This document shows positions 51,869-64,000 of a stretch of DNA of 64,000 nt, in pieces. A program made the position numbers and the translations under genes. Numbering within the stretch: the first letter of the stretch is position 1; every line of letters starts with the position of its first letter. The notes below the pieces were generated by a model, which worked only from the letters and a program-made list of their open reading frames with translations, was not told the origin of the DNA and made no database searches. Source of the stretch: Siderastrea siderea (Eukaryota > Cnidaria > Anthozoa > Scleractinia > Rhizangiidae). The stretch spans positions 74,213,770 to 74,277,769 of the forward strand of contig OZ034969.1 in the NCBI GenBank assembly GCA_964030785.1, in the 5' to 3' direction.

Positions 51869-54800
51869 TTATTAAAAAAAAAACGAACAACAAACAAAAA
51901 ACGAACAAAAAACGAACAACAATAGGACCGTCCAAGTAGATGTTAGTATAGTTCCACACGAGATCTGATCGCCGCGGAGGGGGGACTGGTATCATCTATC
52001 ATGAGTCGTTAGATGTAAAAAAGATTGACGCTGGTGTGCGCGATGTCGTACGAATTCTCTGAATGGTTAGCTAAATCTGGCAAGTATAGCATTCGTATTG
52101 TAATTATCTACAGACCACCCTACTCTGAGCGCCATCCTGTTACCACAAATGAATTCTTCGCTGAATTCCCAAATTATCTTGAATCATTGCTGCTTTGCAA
52201 GGAACGATTACTAATCACCGGTGATTTTAATATCCACGTGGACGATTGTAGCAACCCAGACACTCGGAAATTCCTTGACCTCTTAAACTCTTTTGGTCTC
52301 CAACAACATGTCAAGCAACCAACACACCGTGACGGCCACACACCTGATCTATCTATTACACGGAAGTCGGAAGCACTTGTTGACGATGAGCCATCGGTCG
52401 ACCTATTTATATCTGATCATGCAGCCGTATTCACTAGATTAAAACTGTCTCGACCAGGTCTCTCCGTAAAAACTACCACCTACAGGACCTAGACAGCTTC
52501 CACAGTGATATTCAAGCCAGCTCACTGTGCGATAACAATCAGCTTCATACTGCTGAAGACTTGGACGCGTATGCACGTGAATACATTACCACCTTATCAG
52601 CACTACTTGATCGACACGCGCCTCTTAAAACACGCAAAAGAGTAACAAGACCTGTCGTACCCTGGTACAATGAAACTATCGACAGTGCCAAACGAGAGCG
52701 TAAGAAAGCAGAGCGCAAATGGCGAAAGACCAAGGCCACAGATGATCTGCTTGACTTCAAGTCAAAGAGAAACCATGCGACCTACCTGATGAATAAGGCT
52801 AGACGGGACTTCTACTCTGAGTTTATGGATGAAAACGGTGCTGATCAAAGGAAATTGTTTAGCGCTGCGAATAAGCTTCTGGGTATGAAAAAGGATGAAC
52901 TGTTTGCTGAACACCTAGATAAAACCGTAGTAGCTAATGATATCGGCAGATATTTTGTTAGAAAAGTTGAGAGCATCCGTAGGGAAATTGAAGCGAAACC
53001 TATCAGTCAGTCTGAACGCGATCTCGTACCTCCCGACAAACCTGTGGTGAACAAAAACGCAAAACTGCGCTCTTTCCGGAAACTGAGTGAACAAGAAATT
53101 TACGATCTGATTCAGAAGTCGGCCAAAAAGTCATGCGTGCTAGATCCTCTTCCAACCACTTTGGTATGTGACTCACTGAAGTTCTGCTTCCGGTCATCAC
53201 TAAGCTAGTCAACGCCTCACTTACAACTGCCCATTTTCCAACTGAGTGGAAAGAAGCGATTGTCAACCCGCTGCTGAAAAAAAGTGCTAAGGAAGTGACC
53301 AACAAGAACCTACGACCTGTTTGCAACCTTCAATTTGTCTCAAAAATTACCGAGAGGGCCGTCTTTGACCAAGTGTACAGTCACATCACCGACAACGAAC
53401 TCTTTCCTATGCTGCAGTCTGCTTACAGGAAAGGGCACAGTACGGAAACCGCCCTACTGAGAGTTGTAAATGATATCTTGTCAAGCATGAATAAACAGCA
53501 CGTGTCGATTCTGGTACTTCTTGATCTTAGTGCGGCATTTGACACCGTCGACCATGCCATACTGTTACGTCGACTCGAGACCTCATTTGGTATCACTGAC
53601 GCCGCTCTCGCATGGTTCTCATCGTATTTGTCTGGACGTAGCCAGCGCGTGTCAGTAGATGGAGAAAGATCAGATAGTTACCCTTTACCTTATGGTGTGC
53701 CTCAGGGTTCATGTCTCGGGCCCCTGCTCTTCAGTACCTATGCCAGCAAGTTGTTCGATGTCATCAAGCTGTACCTGCCTAGCGTACACGCATTTGCTGA
53801 CGATACTCAGCTCTATTTATCCTTCAAGCCAGATAACTCCCATAGTGAAGCAGAGGCAATATATGCTGTGGAACAGTGTATTCGCGCCATAAGGGCGTGG
53901 ATGAACACTGACAAACTGAAACTTAATGATGACAAAACTGAGATCATGCTAATTGGAACCCGCCAACAACTTAACAAGGTCAACCTAGATACTCTAACTG
54001 TAGGTGATACTAGTGTTTCTACTGCAAATGAGGTGCGAAATCTTGGTGTTTGGTTTGACTCACAGCTGAATTTCAATGCCCACATTAGAAAAACATGTAG
54101 TCTATCCTTTGGAACACTATATAAAATTAGATGCATCAGAAAATACCTAACGTTCAAGAGTGCACAAACATTAGTCCTTGCATTAGTAATTGGACGTCTA
54201 GATTACTGTAACAGTCTGCTGTACGGTTTACCAGCCAGTTACATTAACATGTTGCAACGGGTCCAAAACGCTGCCGCAAGACTAATTTCGAATACCCCGC
54301 GTTTTGGTCACATTTCTCCGGTTATGAAAGACCTGCATTGGCTACCTGTTAAGTACCGTATAATGTTTAAAATAGTTGTATTCACATTCAAGGCTATACA
54401 TGGTAGTGCCCCCACATATATTAGTCAGTTAATAAGACTCAAGCCAAAGTCAACTTATATGCTTCGTTCAAATACAAAGCACTTTCTGCTCGATCAGCCA
54501 CGTAAAATGAAGAAGACAACAGGAGACAGGGCGTTCCTTGCCGCTGCACCAACTTTGTGGAACGCCCTCCCAGATGATTTGAGAACTTTGGACAATTTAA
54601 AAAGTTTTAAGTCACAGTTAAAAACTCATTTTTTTAAATTAGCATATAATTTGTGTTCGTAGTGTTTTTAACATAGATTTTTATATAAGATAGACAGGGG
54701 CGAAATGTGTATTGGGGGCTTTTAATCTTTTTTTTTTTTTTTTTTAAGTTAAGTTTTTACGCGATTTCAATGACATCGGTTTTTTTTATAGGTATATATA

Positions 54801-54920
54801 TATATGAATAATTTTTATAAGTACATTATTGTTGTAATACTATGATAACTATTTATGTAAGGCGCATTAGATCATATATGCATGGATTTTTGCGCTATAG
54901 AAATAATAAAGTTATGTTAT
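51869..54920 (+). mobile_element. 5'-truncated non-LTR retrotransposon (CR1/L2-like)
   Basis: Inserted in the satellite, which resumes at TAGCGCACCTGAGCACG (54921). Starts inside an endonuclease domain and ends with an AATAATAAAGTTATGTTATT tail. A poly-A/AAC-rich stretch lies at the left junction. A short TTATT flanks both sides and may be a target duplication. Confidence 0.8.
51960..54662 (+). pseudogene. Non-LTR ORF2: endonuclease-reverse transcriptase, frameshifted
   Basis: Four frame segments in order. 51960-52045 begins the endonuclease fragment (RSDRRGGGTGIIYH). 52025-52492 continues it (IIYRPPYSERHP, LLITGDFNIHVDD, DLFISDHAAVF). About 52480-53208 is a linker. About 53190-54662 is the reverse transcriptase (LVLLDLSAAFDTVDH, PYGVPQGSCLGPLLF, catalytic FADDTQLYLSF, LKLNDDKTEIM). 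The C-terminus has the LDYCNSLLYGLP and LQRVQNAAARLI blocks typical of CR1/L2-type ORF2. No RNase H is seen. Frameshifts near 52045, 52480 and 53185 make it inactive. Enzyme role in the family: target-primed reverse transcription. Confidence 0.85.
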
Positions 54921-57900
54921 TAGCGCACCTGAGCACGTGCAACACCTTTTTTAGCCTCTGAGAATGCCCCCAAATGGGGTTTTTTCCCTAAGGATCGCAC
55001 ATATCGCGCTTTCTTTGTAGTTTTGCACAAAAGGAATTTTTTTCTGATTGTCCAAAAGGGTTTGAATGCATTTGTACCTTTGTGCATGCAGCTGAGAGCG
55101 CCAATTAGCTTTTTCTGCTTTTTGGGACCAATTGAAGCCCTGAAAAAGTTGAGCATTTTTTAGTATCGCCAAATTCTATAAAAATAGCGCCAAATGGATT
55201 GTTTTTTGGTGCGGTAACGAGATCTGAGGTGCTTTTATGCTGGGGCCGTTGCACCAAAATCAGCACCTTTTTGAGGGACCCACCCCACCCCTCTCAAAAT
55301 TGAAATTTCCACCTTATTGACAAAACTGCAGACTTTCTACATAATAAACTTTTTTCTGTTAGCCCTGAGGGATTTGTATTTTTTTGGGCCTCTGGGAAGC
55401 ATTTTTAGCGCACCTGAGGACGTGCAACACCTTTTTTAGCCTCTGGAAATGCCCCAAAATGGGGGTTTTTTTCCTAAGGATCTCACATATCGCGCTTTCT
55501 TTGTACTTTTGCACGAAAGGAATTTTTTTTGGATAGTCCCTAAGGGTTTGAATGCATTTGGGACCTTTATGGATGCAGCTTAGAGCGCCAATTAGCTTTT
55601 TTCTGCTTTTGGGGACCAATTCAAGCCTTGAAAAAGGGCAAAATTTTTTAGTATCGCCAAATTCTATAAAAAGAGCGCCAAATGGATTGTTTTTGGTGCT
55701 GCAACGGGATTTGAGGTGCTTTTATGCTGGGGCCGTTACACCCAAAACAGCACTTTTTTAAGGGACCCACCCCACCCCTCTCAAAACTGAAATTTCCACC
55801 TTATCGACAAAATCGCAGACTTTCTACACAATAAACTTTTTTTCTGATAGCCCCGTGGGGTTTGCATTTCTTGGGGCCTCTTGGGAGCAGTTTTTTTAGC
55901 GCACCTGCATGAGCACGTGCAACACCTTTCTTAGCCTCTGGGAATACCCCAAAATGGGGTTTTTTCCCTAAGGATCGCACATATCGCGCTTTCTTTGTAC
56001 TTTTTTACAAAAGGTTTTTTTTTTCGGATGATCCCAAAGAGTTTGAATGCATCTTGGACCTTTGTGTATCCAGCTGAGAGCGCCAATTAGCTTTTTTAGC
56101 CTCTGGGAATGCCTCAAAATGGGGTTTTTTTCCTAAGGTTCACACATATCGCGATTTCTTTGTACCTTTGCACAAAAGGAATTTTTTTCTGATGATCCCA
56201 AAGGGTTGGAATGTATTTTGGATCTTTGTGCATGCAGCTGAGAGCGCCAATTAGCTTTTATAGCCTCTAAGAATGCCTCAAAAAGGGGTTTTTCCCTAAG
56301 GATCGCACATATCGCGATTTCTTTGTAGTTTTGCACAAACGGAATTTTTTTCTGATGGTCCCAAAGGGTTTGAATGCATTTTGGACCTTTGTGCATCCAG
56401 CGGAGAGCGCCAATTAGCTCTTTTAGCCTCTGGGAATGCCTCAAAATGGGGTTTTTCCCTAAGATTGGCACATATTGCGATTTCTTTGTACTTTTGCACA
56501 AAAGGAATTTTTTTCTGATGATCCCAAAGGGTTTGAATGCACGTGCTTTTTTAGCCTCTGGGAATGCCTCAAAATGGGGTTTTTGCCTAAGGATCGCACA
56601 TATCGCGATTTCTTTGTAGTTTTGCACAAAAGGAATTTTTTTTCCGATGGTCTCAAAGGGTTTGAATGCATTTTGGACCTTTGTGCATGCAGCTGAGAGC
56701 ACTAATTACCTTTATTCTGCTTTTTGGAACCAATTCAAGCCGTGGAAAAGTGCAGCATTTTTTAGTACCGCCTAATTCTATAAAAATAGCGCCAAATGGA
56801 TTGTTTTTTGGTGCCGCAACGGGATCTGAGGTGCTTTTATGCTCGGGCTGTTGCACCAAAATCAACACTTTTTTGAGGGACCCACCCCACACGTCTTAAA
56901 ACTGAAATTTCCACCTTATCGACAAAATCGCAGGCTTTTTACACAATAAACTTTTTTTTGATAGCCGCGAGGGATTTGCATTTCTTAGGGCCTCTGGGAA
57001 GCATTTGTAGCGCACCTGAGCACTTAACAACACCTTTATTAGCCTCTGGGAATGCCCCAAAATGGGGTTTTTTTCCCTAAGCATCGCACATATCGCCCTT
57101 TCATTGTACTTTTACACAAAGGGAATATTTTTCGGATGGTCCCAAAGGGTTTGAATGCATTTTGGACCTTTGTGCATGCAGTTGAGAGCGCTAATTAGTT
57201 TTTTTAGCGTCTGGGAATGCCTCAAAATGGGTTTTTTTTCCTAGGGATCGCACATATCGCGATTTCTATGTAGTTTTGCACAAAAGAAATTTTTTCTGAT
57301 GGTCCCAAAGGGCTTGAATGCATTTTGGACCTTTGTGCATGCAGCTGAGAGCGCCAATTAGCTTTTTTCTGCTTTTTGGGACCAATTAAAGCCCTGAAAA
57401 AGTGCAGCACTTTTTAGTATCGCCTAATTCTACAAAAAGAGCGCCAAATGTATTGTTTTTTGGTGCCGCACCGAGATCTGAGGTGCTTTTATGCTGGGGC
57501 CGTTGCACCAAAATCAGCACTTTTTGAGGGACCCACCCCACCCCTCTTAAAACTGAAATTTCAACCTTATCGACAAAATGGCAGGCTTTCTACACAATAA
57601 ACTTTTTGTTCTGATGGCCCCGAAAGATTTGCATTTCTTGGGGCCTCTGGGGAGCATTTTTAGCGCACCTGAGCACGTGCAACACCTTTTTTAGCCTCTG
57701 AGAACGCCCCATAATGGGGTTTTTTCCCTAAGGATCGCACATATCGCGCTCTCCTTATTCTTTTGCACAAAGGGAAATTTTTTCGGATGGTCCCAAAGGG
57801 TTTGAATGCCTTTTGGACCTTTGTGCATGCAGCTGAGAGCGCCAATTAGCTTTTTTCTGCTTTTTGGGACCAATTCAAGCCCTGAAAAAGTGCAGCATTT

Positions 57901-60900
57901 TATAGTATCGCGAAATTCTATAAAAAGAGCGCCAAATGGATTGTTTTTGGTGCTGCAACGGGATCTGAGGTGCTTTTATGCTGGGGCCGTTGCACCAAAA
58001 TCAGCACTTTTTTACAGGAACCCTCCCCACCCCCTCAAAATTGAAATTTCCAACTTATCGACAAAATGGCAGACTTTCTACACAATCAACTATTTTTTCT
58101 GATAGCCCCGAGGGAATTACAGTTTCTTGGGGCCTCTGCGCAGCATTGCACATTTAACAACACGTTTTTTAGCCTCTGGGAATGCCCCAAAATGGGGTTT
58201 TTCCCCTAAGGATCGCAAATATCGCGTTTTTTTTGTGCTTTTGCACAAAAGGAATTTTTTTCGATGGTCCCAAAGGGATTGAATGCATTTTGGACCTTTG
58301 TACATGCAGCTGAGAGCGACAGTTAGCTTTTTTAGCCTCTGGGAATGCCTCAAAATGGGGTTTTTTCCCTAAGGATCGCACATATCGCGCTTTTTTTGTT
58401 CTTTTGCACAAAAGGAATTTTTTTCCGATGATCCCAAAGGGATTAAATGCATTTTGGACCTTTGTGCATGCAGCTGAGAGCGCCAATTAGCTTTTTTCTG
58501 CTTTTGGGGGCTAATTCAAGCTCTGAAAAAGTGCAGCATTTTTAGTATCGCCAAATTCGATAAAAATAGTGCCAAATGGAATGTTTTTTTGGTACCGCAA
58601 CGGGATCTGGGTGCTTTTGTGTTGCGGCGGTTGCACCAAAATCAGCACTTTTTTGAGGGACCCACCCCACCCCTCTCAAAACTGAAATTTCCACCTTATC
58701 GACAAAATCGCAGCCTTTCTACACAATAAACTTTTTTTTCTGATGGCCCCGAGGGATTTGCATTATTTTTTGGCCTGTGCACAGCATTGCGCACTTAACA
58801 ACACCTTTTTTAGCCTCTTTGAATGCCCCAAAATGGGGTTTTTTCCCTAAGGATCGCACATATCGCGCTTTCTTTGTGCTTTTGCACAAAAGGAATTTTT
58901 CTCGGATGGTCCCAAAGGGATTGAATGCATTTTGGACCTTTGTGCATGCAGCTGAGAGCGCCAGTTAGCTCTTGTAAGCTCTGGGAATGCCCCAAAATGG
59001 GTTTTTTTGTCTAAGGATCGCACTTATCGCGCTTTCTATTGTGCTTTTGCACAAAAGGAATTTTTTTCTTATGGTTCCAAAGGGATTGCATACATTTTGG
59101 ACCTTTGTGCATGCAGCGGAGAGCAGCAATTACCTTTTTCCTGCACTTGGGGCTAATTCAAGCTCTGAAAAAGTGCAGCATTTTTTAGTATCGCCAAATT
59201 CGATAAAAATAGTGCCAAATGGAATATTTTTTGGTGCCGCAACGGGATCTGGGGTGCTTTTGTGCTGGGGCCGTTGCACCAAAACCAGCACTTTTTTGAG
59301 GGACCCACCCCACCCCTCTCAAAACAGAAATTCCCACCTTATCGACAAAATCGCAGACTTTCTACACAATAAACTTTTTTTCTGATAGCCCCGAGGGATT
59401 TGCATTATTATTGGGCCAGTGCGCAGACTTGCGCAGCCTTGCGTAGTTAACAACACCTTTTTTAGCCTCTGGGAAGGCCAAAAATGGGATCGCACATATC
59501 GCGCCTTCCTTGTGCTTTTGCACAAAAGGAATATTCTCGGATGGTCCCAGAGGGATTGAATGCATTTTGGACCTTTGTGCATGCAGCGGAGACTGCCAGT
59601 TAGCCTTTTTAGCCTCTGGGAGGGCCAAAAATTGGGTTTTATCCCTAAGGATCGCACATATCGTGTCTTTCTACACAATAAACTTTTTTTCTGATAGCCC
59701 GAGGGATTTGCATTATTATTGGGCCAGTGCGCAGACTTGCGCAGCCTTGCACAGTTAACAACACCTTTTTTAGCCTCTGGGAAGGCCAAGAATGGGGTTT
59801 TTTTCCCTAAGGATCGCACATATCGCGCCTTCTTTGTGCTTTTGCACAGAAGGAATTTTTTTCGGATGGTCCTAAGGGGATTGAATGCATATGGGACCTT
59901 TGTGCATGCAGCTGAGAGCGCCAGTTAGATTTTTTCTGTTTTTTGGGGCTAATTCAAGCCCTGAAAAAGTGCAGCACTTTTTAGTATCGCCAAATTCGAT
60001 AAAAATAGTGCCAAATGGAATGTTTTTTGGTGCCGCAACGGGATCTGGGGTGCTTTTGTGCTGGGGCCGTTGCACCAAAACCATCACTTTTTTGAGGGAC
60101 CCACCCCACCCCTCTCAAAACAGAAATTCCCACCTTATCGACAAAATCTCAGACTTTCTACACAATAAACTTTTTTTCTGATAGCCCCGAGGGATTTGCA
60201 TTATTATTGGGCCAGTGCGCAGGCTTGCGCAACCTTGCGTAGTTAACAACACCTTTTTTAGCCTCTGGGAAGGCCAAAAAGGGGTTTTTTCTCTAAGGAT
60301 CGCCGTCTTTGTGCTTTGGCACAAAAGGAATTTTTTTCGGATGGTCCCAGAGGGATTGAATGCATTTTGGACCTTTGTGTATGTAGCTGAGACTGCCAGT
60401 TACCTTTTTTAGCCTCTGGGAAGGCCAAAAATTGGTTTTTTTCCCTAAGGATCCCACATATCGCGACTTTCTACACAATAAACGTTTCTTTCTGATAGCC
60501 CCGAGGGATTTGCATTATTATTGGGCCAGTGCACAGACTTGCGCAGCCTTGCGCAGTTAACAACACCTTTTTTAGCCTCTGGGAAAGCCAAAAATGGGGT
60601 TTTTTCCCTAAGGATCGCACATATCGCGCCTTCTATGTGCTTTTGTACAAAAGGAATCTTTTTCGGATGGTCCCAGAGGGATTGAATGCATTTGGGACCT
60701 TTGTGCATGCAGCTGAGGGAACCAGTTAGCTTTTTTCTGCTTTTTGGGTCTAATTCAACTCTGAAAAAGTGCAGCCATTTTTAGCAGCGCCAAATTAGAT
60801 AAAAATAGTGCCAAATGGAATGTTTTTTGGTGCCGCAACGGGATCTGGGGTGCTTTTGTGCTTGGGCCGTTGCACCAAAACCAGCACTTTTTTGAGGGAC

Positions 60901-63900
60901 CCACCCCACCCCTCTCAAAACAGAAATTCCCACCTTATCGACAAAATCGCAGACTTTCTACACAATAAACTTTTTTTTCTGATAGCCCCGAGGGATTTAC
61001 ATTATTATTGGGCCAGTGCGCAGACTTGCGCAGCCTTGCGTAGTTAACAACACCTTTTTTAGCCTCTGGGAAGGCCAAAAATGGGGTTTTTTCCCTAAGG
61101 ATCGCACATATCGCGCCTTCTTTGTGCTTTTGCACAGAAGGAATTTGTTGGGATGGTCCTAAGGGGATTGAATGCATTTGGGACCTTTGTGCATGCAGCT
61201 GAGAGCGCCAGTTAGATTTTTTCTGCTTTTTGGGGCTAATTCAAGCCCTGAAAAAGTGCAGCACTTTTTAGTATCGCCAAATTCGATAAAAATAGTGCCA
61301 AATGGAATGTTTTTTGGTGAAGCAACGGGATCTGGGGTGCTTTTGTGCCGGGGCCGTTGCTCCAAAACCAGCACTTTTTTGAGGGACCCACCCCACCCCT
61401 CTGAAAACAGAAATTCCCACCTTATCGACAAAATCACAGACTTTCTACACAATAAACTTTTTTTTCTGATAGCCCCGAGGGATTTGCATTATTATTGGGC
61501 CAGTCGCAGACTTGCGCAGCCTTGCGTAGTTAACAACACCTTTTTTGTCCTCTGGGAAGGCCAAAAAGGGATTTTTTTACTAAGGATCGCACATATTGCG
61601 CCGTCTTTGTGCCTTTGCACAAAAGGAAATTTTTCCGGATGGTCCCAGAGGGATTGAATGCATTTTGGACCTTTGCGCATGCAGCTGAGACTGCTAGTTA
61701 GCTTTTTTAGCCTCTGGGAAGGGCAAAAATTGGGTTTTTTCCCTAAGGATCGCAATATTGCGCTTTTCTACACAAGAAAGTTTTTTTTCTGATAGCCCCG
61801 AGGGATTTGCATTATTATTGGGCTAGTGCGCAGCCTTGCGCAGCCTTGCACAGTTAACAACACCTTTTCTAGCCTCTGGGAAGGCCAAAAATGATGTTTT
61901 TTCCCTAAGGATCGCAAATCATCTTGTCTTTCTACACAATAAAATTTTTTTTCTGATAGCCCGAGGGATTTGCATTATTATTGGACCAGTGCGCAGACTT
62001 GCGCAGCCTTGCGCAGTTAACAACACCTTTTTTAGCCTCTGGGAAGGCCAAAAATGGGGTTTTTTCCCTAAGGATCGCACATGTGTCGCCTTCTTTGTGC
62101 TTTTGCACAGAAGGAATTTGTTTGGGATGGTCCTAAGGGGATTGAATGCATTTGGGACCTTTGTGCATGCAGCTGAGAGCGCCAGTTAGATTTTTTCTGC
62201 TTTTTGGGGCTAATTCAAGCCCTGAAAAAGTGGAGCACTTTTTAGTATCGCCAAATTCGATAAAAATAGTGCCAAATGGAATGTTTTTTGGTGCCGCAAC
62301 AGGATCTGGGGTGCTTTTGTTCTGGAGCCGTTGCACCAAAACCAGCACTTTTGTGAGGGACCCACCCCACCCCTCTCAAAACAGAAATTCCGACCTTATC
62401 CACAAAATCGCAGACTTTCTACAGAATAAACTTTTTTTCTGATAGCCCCGAGGGATTTGCATTATTATTGGGCCAGTGCGCAGACTTGCGCAGCCTTGCA
62501 TAGTTAACAAGACCTTTTTTAGCGTCTGGGAAGGCCAAAAATGGGGTTTTTTCCCTAAGGAACGCACATATCGCGCCTTTTTTGTGCTTTTGCACAAACG
62601 GAATTTTTTTCGGATGGTCCCAGAGGGATTGAATGCATCTTGGACCTTTGTGCATGCAGCTGAGACTGCCAGTTAGCTTTTTTAGCCTCTGGGAAGGGCA
62701 AAAATTGGGTTTTTCCCTAAGGATCGCATATATCGCGCCTTTCTACACAATAAACTTTTTTTTCTGATAGCCCCGAGGGATTTGCATTATTATTGGCCCA
62801 GTGCGCAGACTTGTGCAGCCTTGCGCAGTTAACAACACCTTTTTTAGCCTCTGGGAAGGCCAAAAATGGGTTTTTTCCCTAAGGATCGCACATATCTTGC
62901 CTTCTTTGTGCTTTTGCACAAAAGGAATTTTTTTGCGGATGGTCCCAGAGGGATTGAATGCATTTGGAACGTTTGTGCATGTAGCTGAGAGCGCCAGTTA
63001 GCTTTTTTCTGCCTTTTGGGGCTAAGTCAAGCCCTGAGAAAGTGAAGCACTTTTTAGTATCGCCAAATTCGATAAAAATAGTGCCAAGTGGAATGTTTTT
63101 TGGTGCCGCAACGGAATCTGGGGTGCTTTTGTGCTGGGGCCGTTGCACCAAAACCAGCACTTTTTTGACGGACCCACCCCACCCCTCTCAAAACAGAAAT
63201 TCCCACCTTATCGACAAAATGGCAGACTTTCTACACAATAAACTTTTTCTCTGATAGTCCCGAGAGATTTGCATTATTATTGGGCCGGTGCGCAGACTTG
63301 TGCAGCCTTTCGCAGTTAACAACACCTTTTTTAGCCATTGGGAAGGCCAAAAATGGGGTTTTTTCCCTAAGGATCGCATATATTGCGCCGTCTTTGTGCT
63401 TTTGCACAAAAGGAATTTTTATCGGATGGTCCCAGAGGGATTGAATGCATTTTGGACCTTTGTGGATGCTGCTGAGACTGCTACTTAGCTTTTTTAGCCT
63501 CTGGGAAGGGCAAAAATTGGGTTTTTTCCCTAAGGATCGCAATATTGCGCCTTTCTACACAAGAAAGTTTTTTTTCTGATAGCCCCGAGGGATTTGCATT
63601 ATTATTGGGCCAGTGCGCAGCCTTGCGCAGCCTTGCACAGTTAACAACACCTTTTCTAGCCTCTGGGAAGGCCAAAAATGGTGTTTTTTCCCTAAGGATC
63701 GCAAATCATCTTGTCTTTCTACACAATGAAATTTTTTTTCTGATAGCCCGAGGGATTTGCATTATTATTGAGCCAGTGCGCAGACTTGCGCAGCCTTGCG
63801 CAGTTAACAACACCTTTTTTAGCCTCTGGGAAGGCCAAAAATGGGGTTTTTTCCCTAAGGATCGCACATGTGTCGCCTTCTTTGTGCTTTTGCACAGAAG

Positions 63901-64000
63901 GAATTTGTTTGGGATGGTCCTAAGGGGATTGAATGCTTTTGGGACCTTTGTGTATGGAGCTGAGAGCGCCAGTTAGATTTTTTCTGCTTTTTGGGGCTAA
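54921..64000. repeat. Satellite array, second block, to the window edge
   Basis: Continues the same family. Up to about 58100 units end with GCGCACCTGAGCACGTGC. From about 58140 a derived variant appears, with that segment replaced by CAGTGCGCAGACTTGCGCAG followed by TTAACAACACC, AAATTCGATAAAAATAGTGC and GGATCTGGGGTGCTTTTGTG. The array runs off the right edge, so its full length is unknown. Confidence 0.9.
61914..64000. repeat. Higher-order repeat, period 1,787 bp
   Basis: Three independent markers recur at exactly the same distance: GCAAATCATCTTGTC at 61914 and 63701, ATGTGTCGCC at 62081 and 63868, and GCCAGTTAGATTTTTTCTGC at 62181 and 63968. A multi-monomer unit has therefore been copied as a block more recently than the array as a whole. 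Confidence 0.75.

Noticed and set aside
47228..63976. Dozens of 60-190 codon open frames with phrases such as CIQSLWDHPKK or FLVSPNSIKI
   Set aside because: They recur with the satellite period in several frames and both strands, and have no domain; products of repeat composition, not genes.
47284..64000. CRISPR-like array
   Set aside because: Monomers are ~500 bp and spaced without short unique spacers; the sequence is eukaryotic satellite.

Overview
The window is AT-rich animal DNA, most likely from a cnidarian such as a coral (inferred from repeat style and element families; no host gene identifies it). Its centre is a 26,328-bp Polinton/Maverick element (adintovirus-type endogenous DNA virus) at 19013-45340. 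It is bounded by ~462-bp terminal inverted repeats that start AGTAGTAAG, and by a perfect 6-bp target duplication, ATCTTT.

Layout. 1-19006 is gene-poor flank with MITEs, a degenerate THAP domain (12738-12892) and a 4.2-kb foldback element (14587-18824). Inside the Polinton, from left to right: two RING-like genes (-), an unknown early gene (+), a SLOG-domain gene (-), a tandem GRF zinc-finger gene (+), a chromodomain integrase (+) and two paralogous minor-capsid genes (+). The second of these is split by a DIRS-type retrotransposon insertion (26696-31724). Then come small basic core-type proteins, major capsid protein, adenain-like protease, a tRNA-like gene, packaging ATPase, a Gly/Arg-rich protein, a two-TM protein, more basic proteins, two conserved Polinton-type proteins and a parvovirus-like phospholipase A2. 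Two overlapping minus-strand early genes and protein-primed DNA polymerase B close the element. 45347-47283 is host flank. From 47284 to the window end lies a large satellite array, itself interrupted by a 3-kb non-LTR retrotransposon.

How the parts fit. PolB and integrase are the replication and integration module. MCP, minor capsid, protease, ATPase, pX-like proteins and PLA2 form a complete virion module of the adenovirus/Polinton kind. Early-type genes sit at the two ends behind bidirectional TATA promoters that share a GGGGGG/CCCCC block. Many genes have their own TATA box 40-80 bp before the ATG, even inside the preceding gene. The copy is decayed: integrase, MCP, protease, ATPase, the two-TM gene, PolB, the second minor capsid and one Arg-rich gene each carry stops, frameshifts or an insertion. 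SLOG, GRF, PLA2, the first minor capsid and most small genes remain open. Starts given here are ATG codons; several longer upstream extensions begin with GTG or TTG and were discarded.
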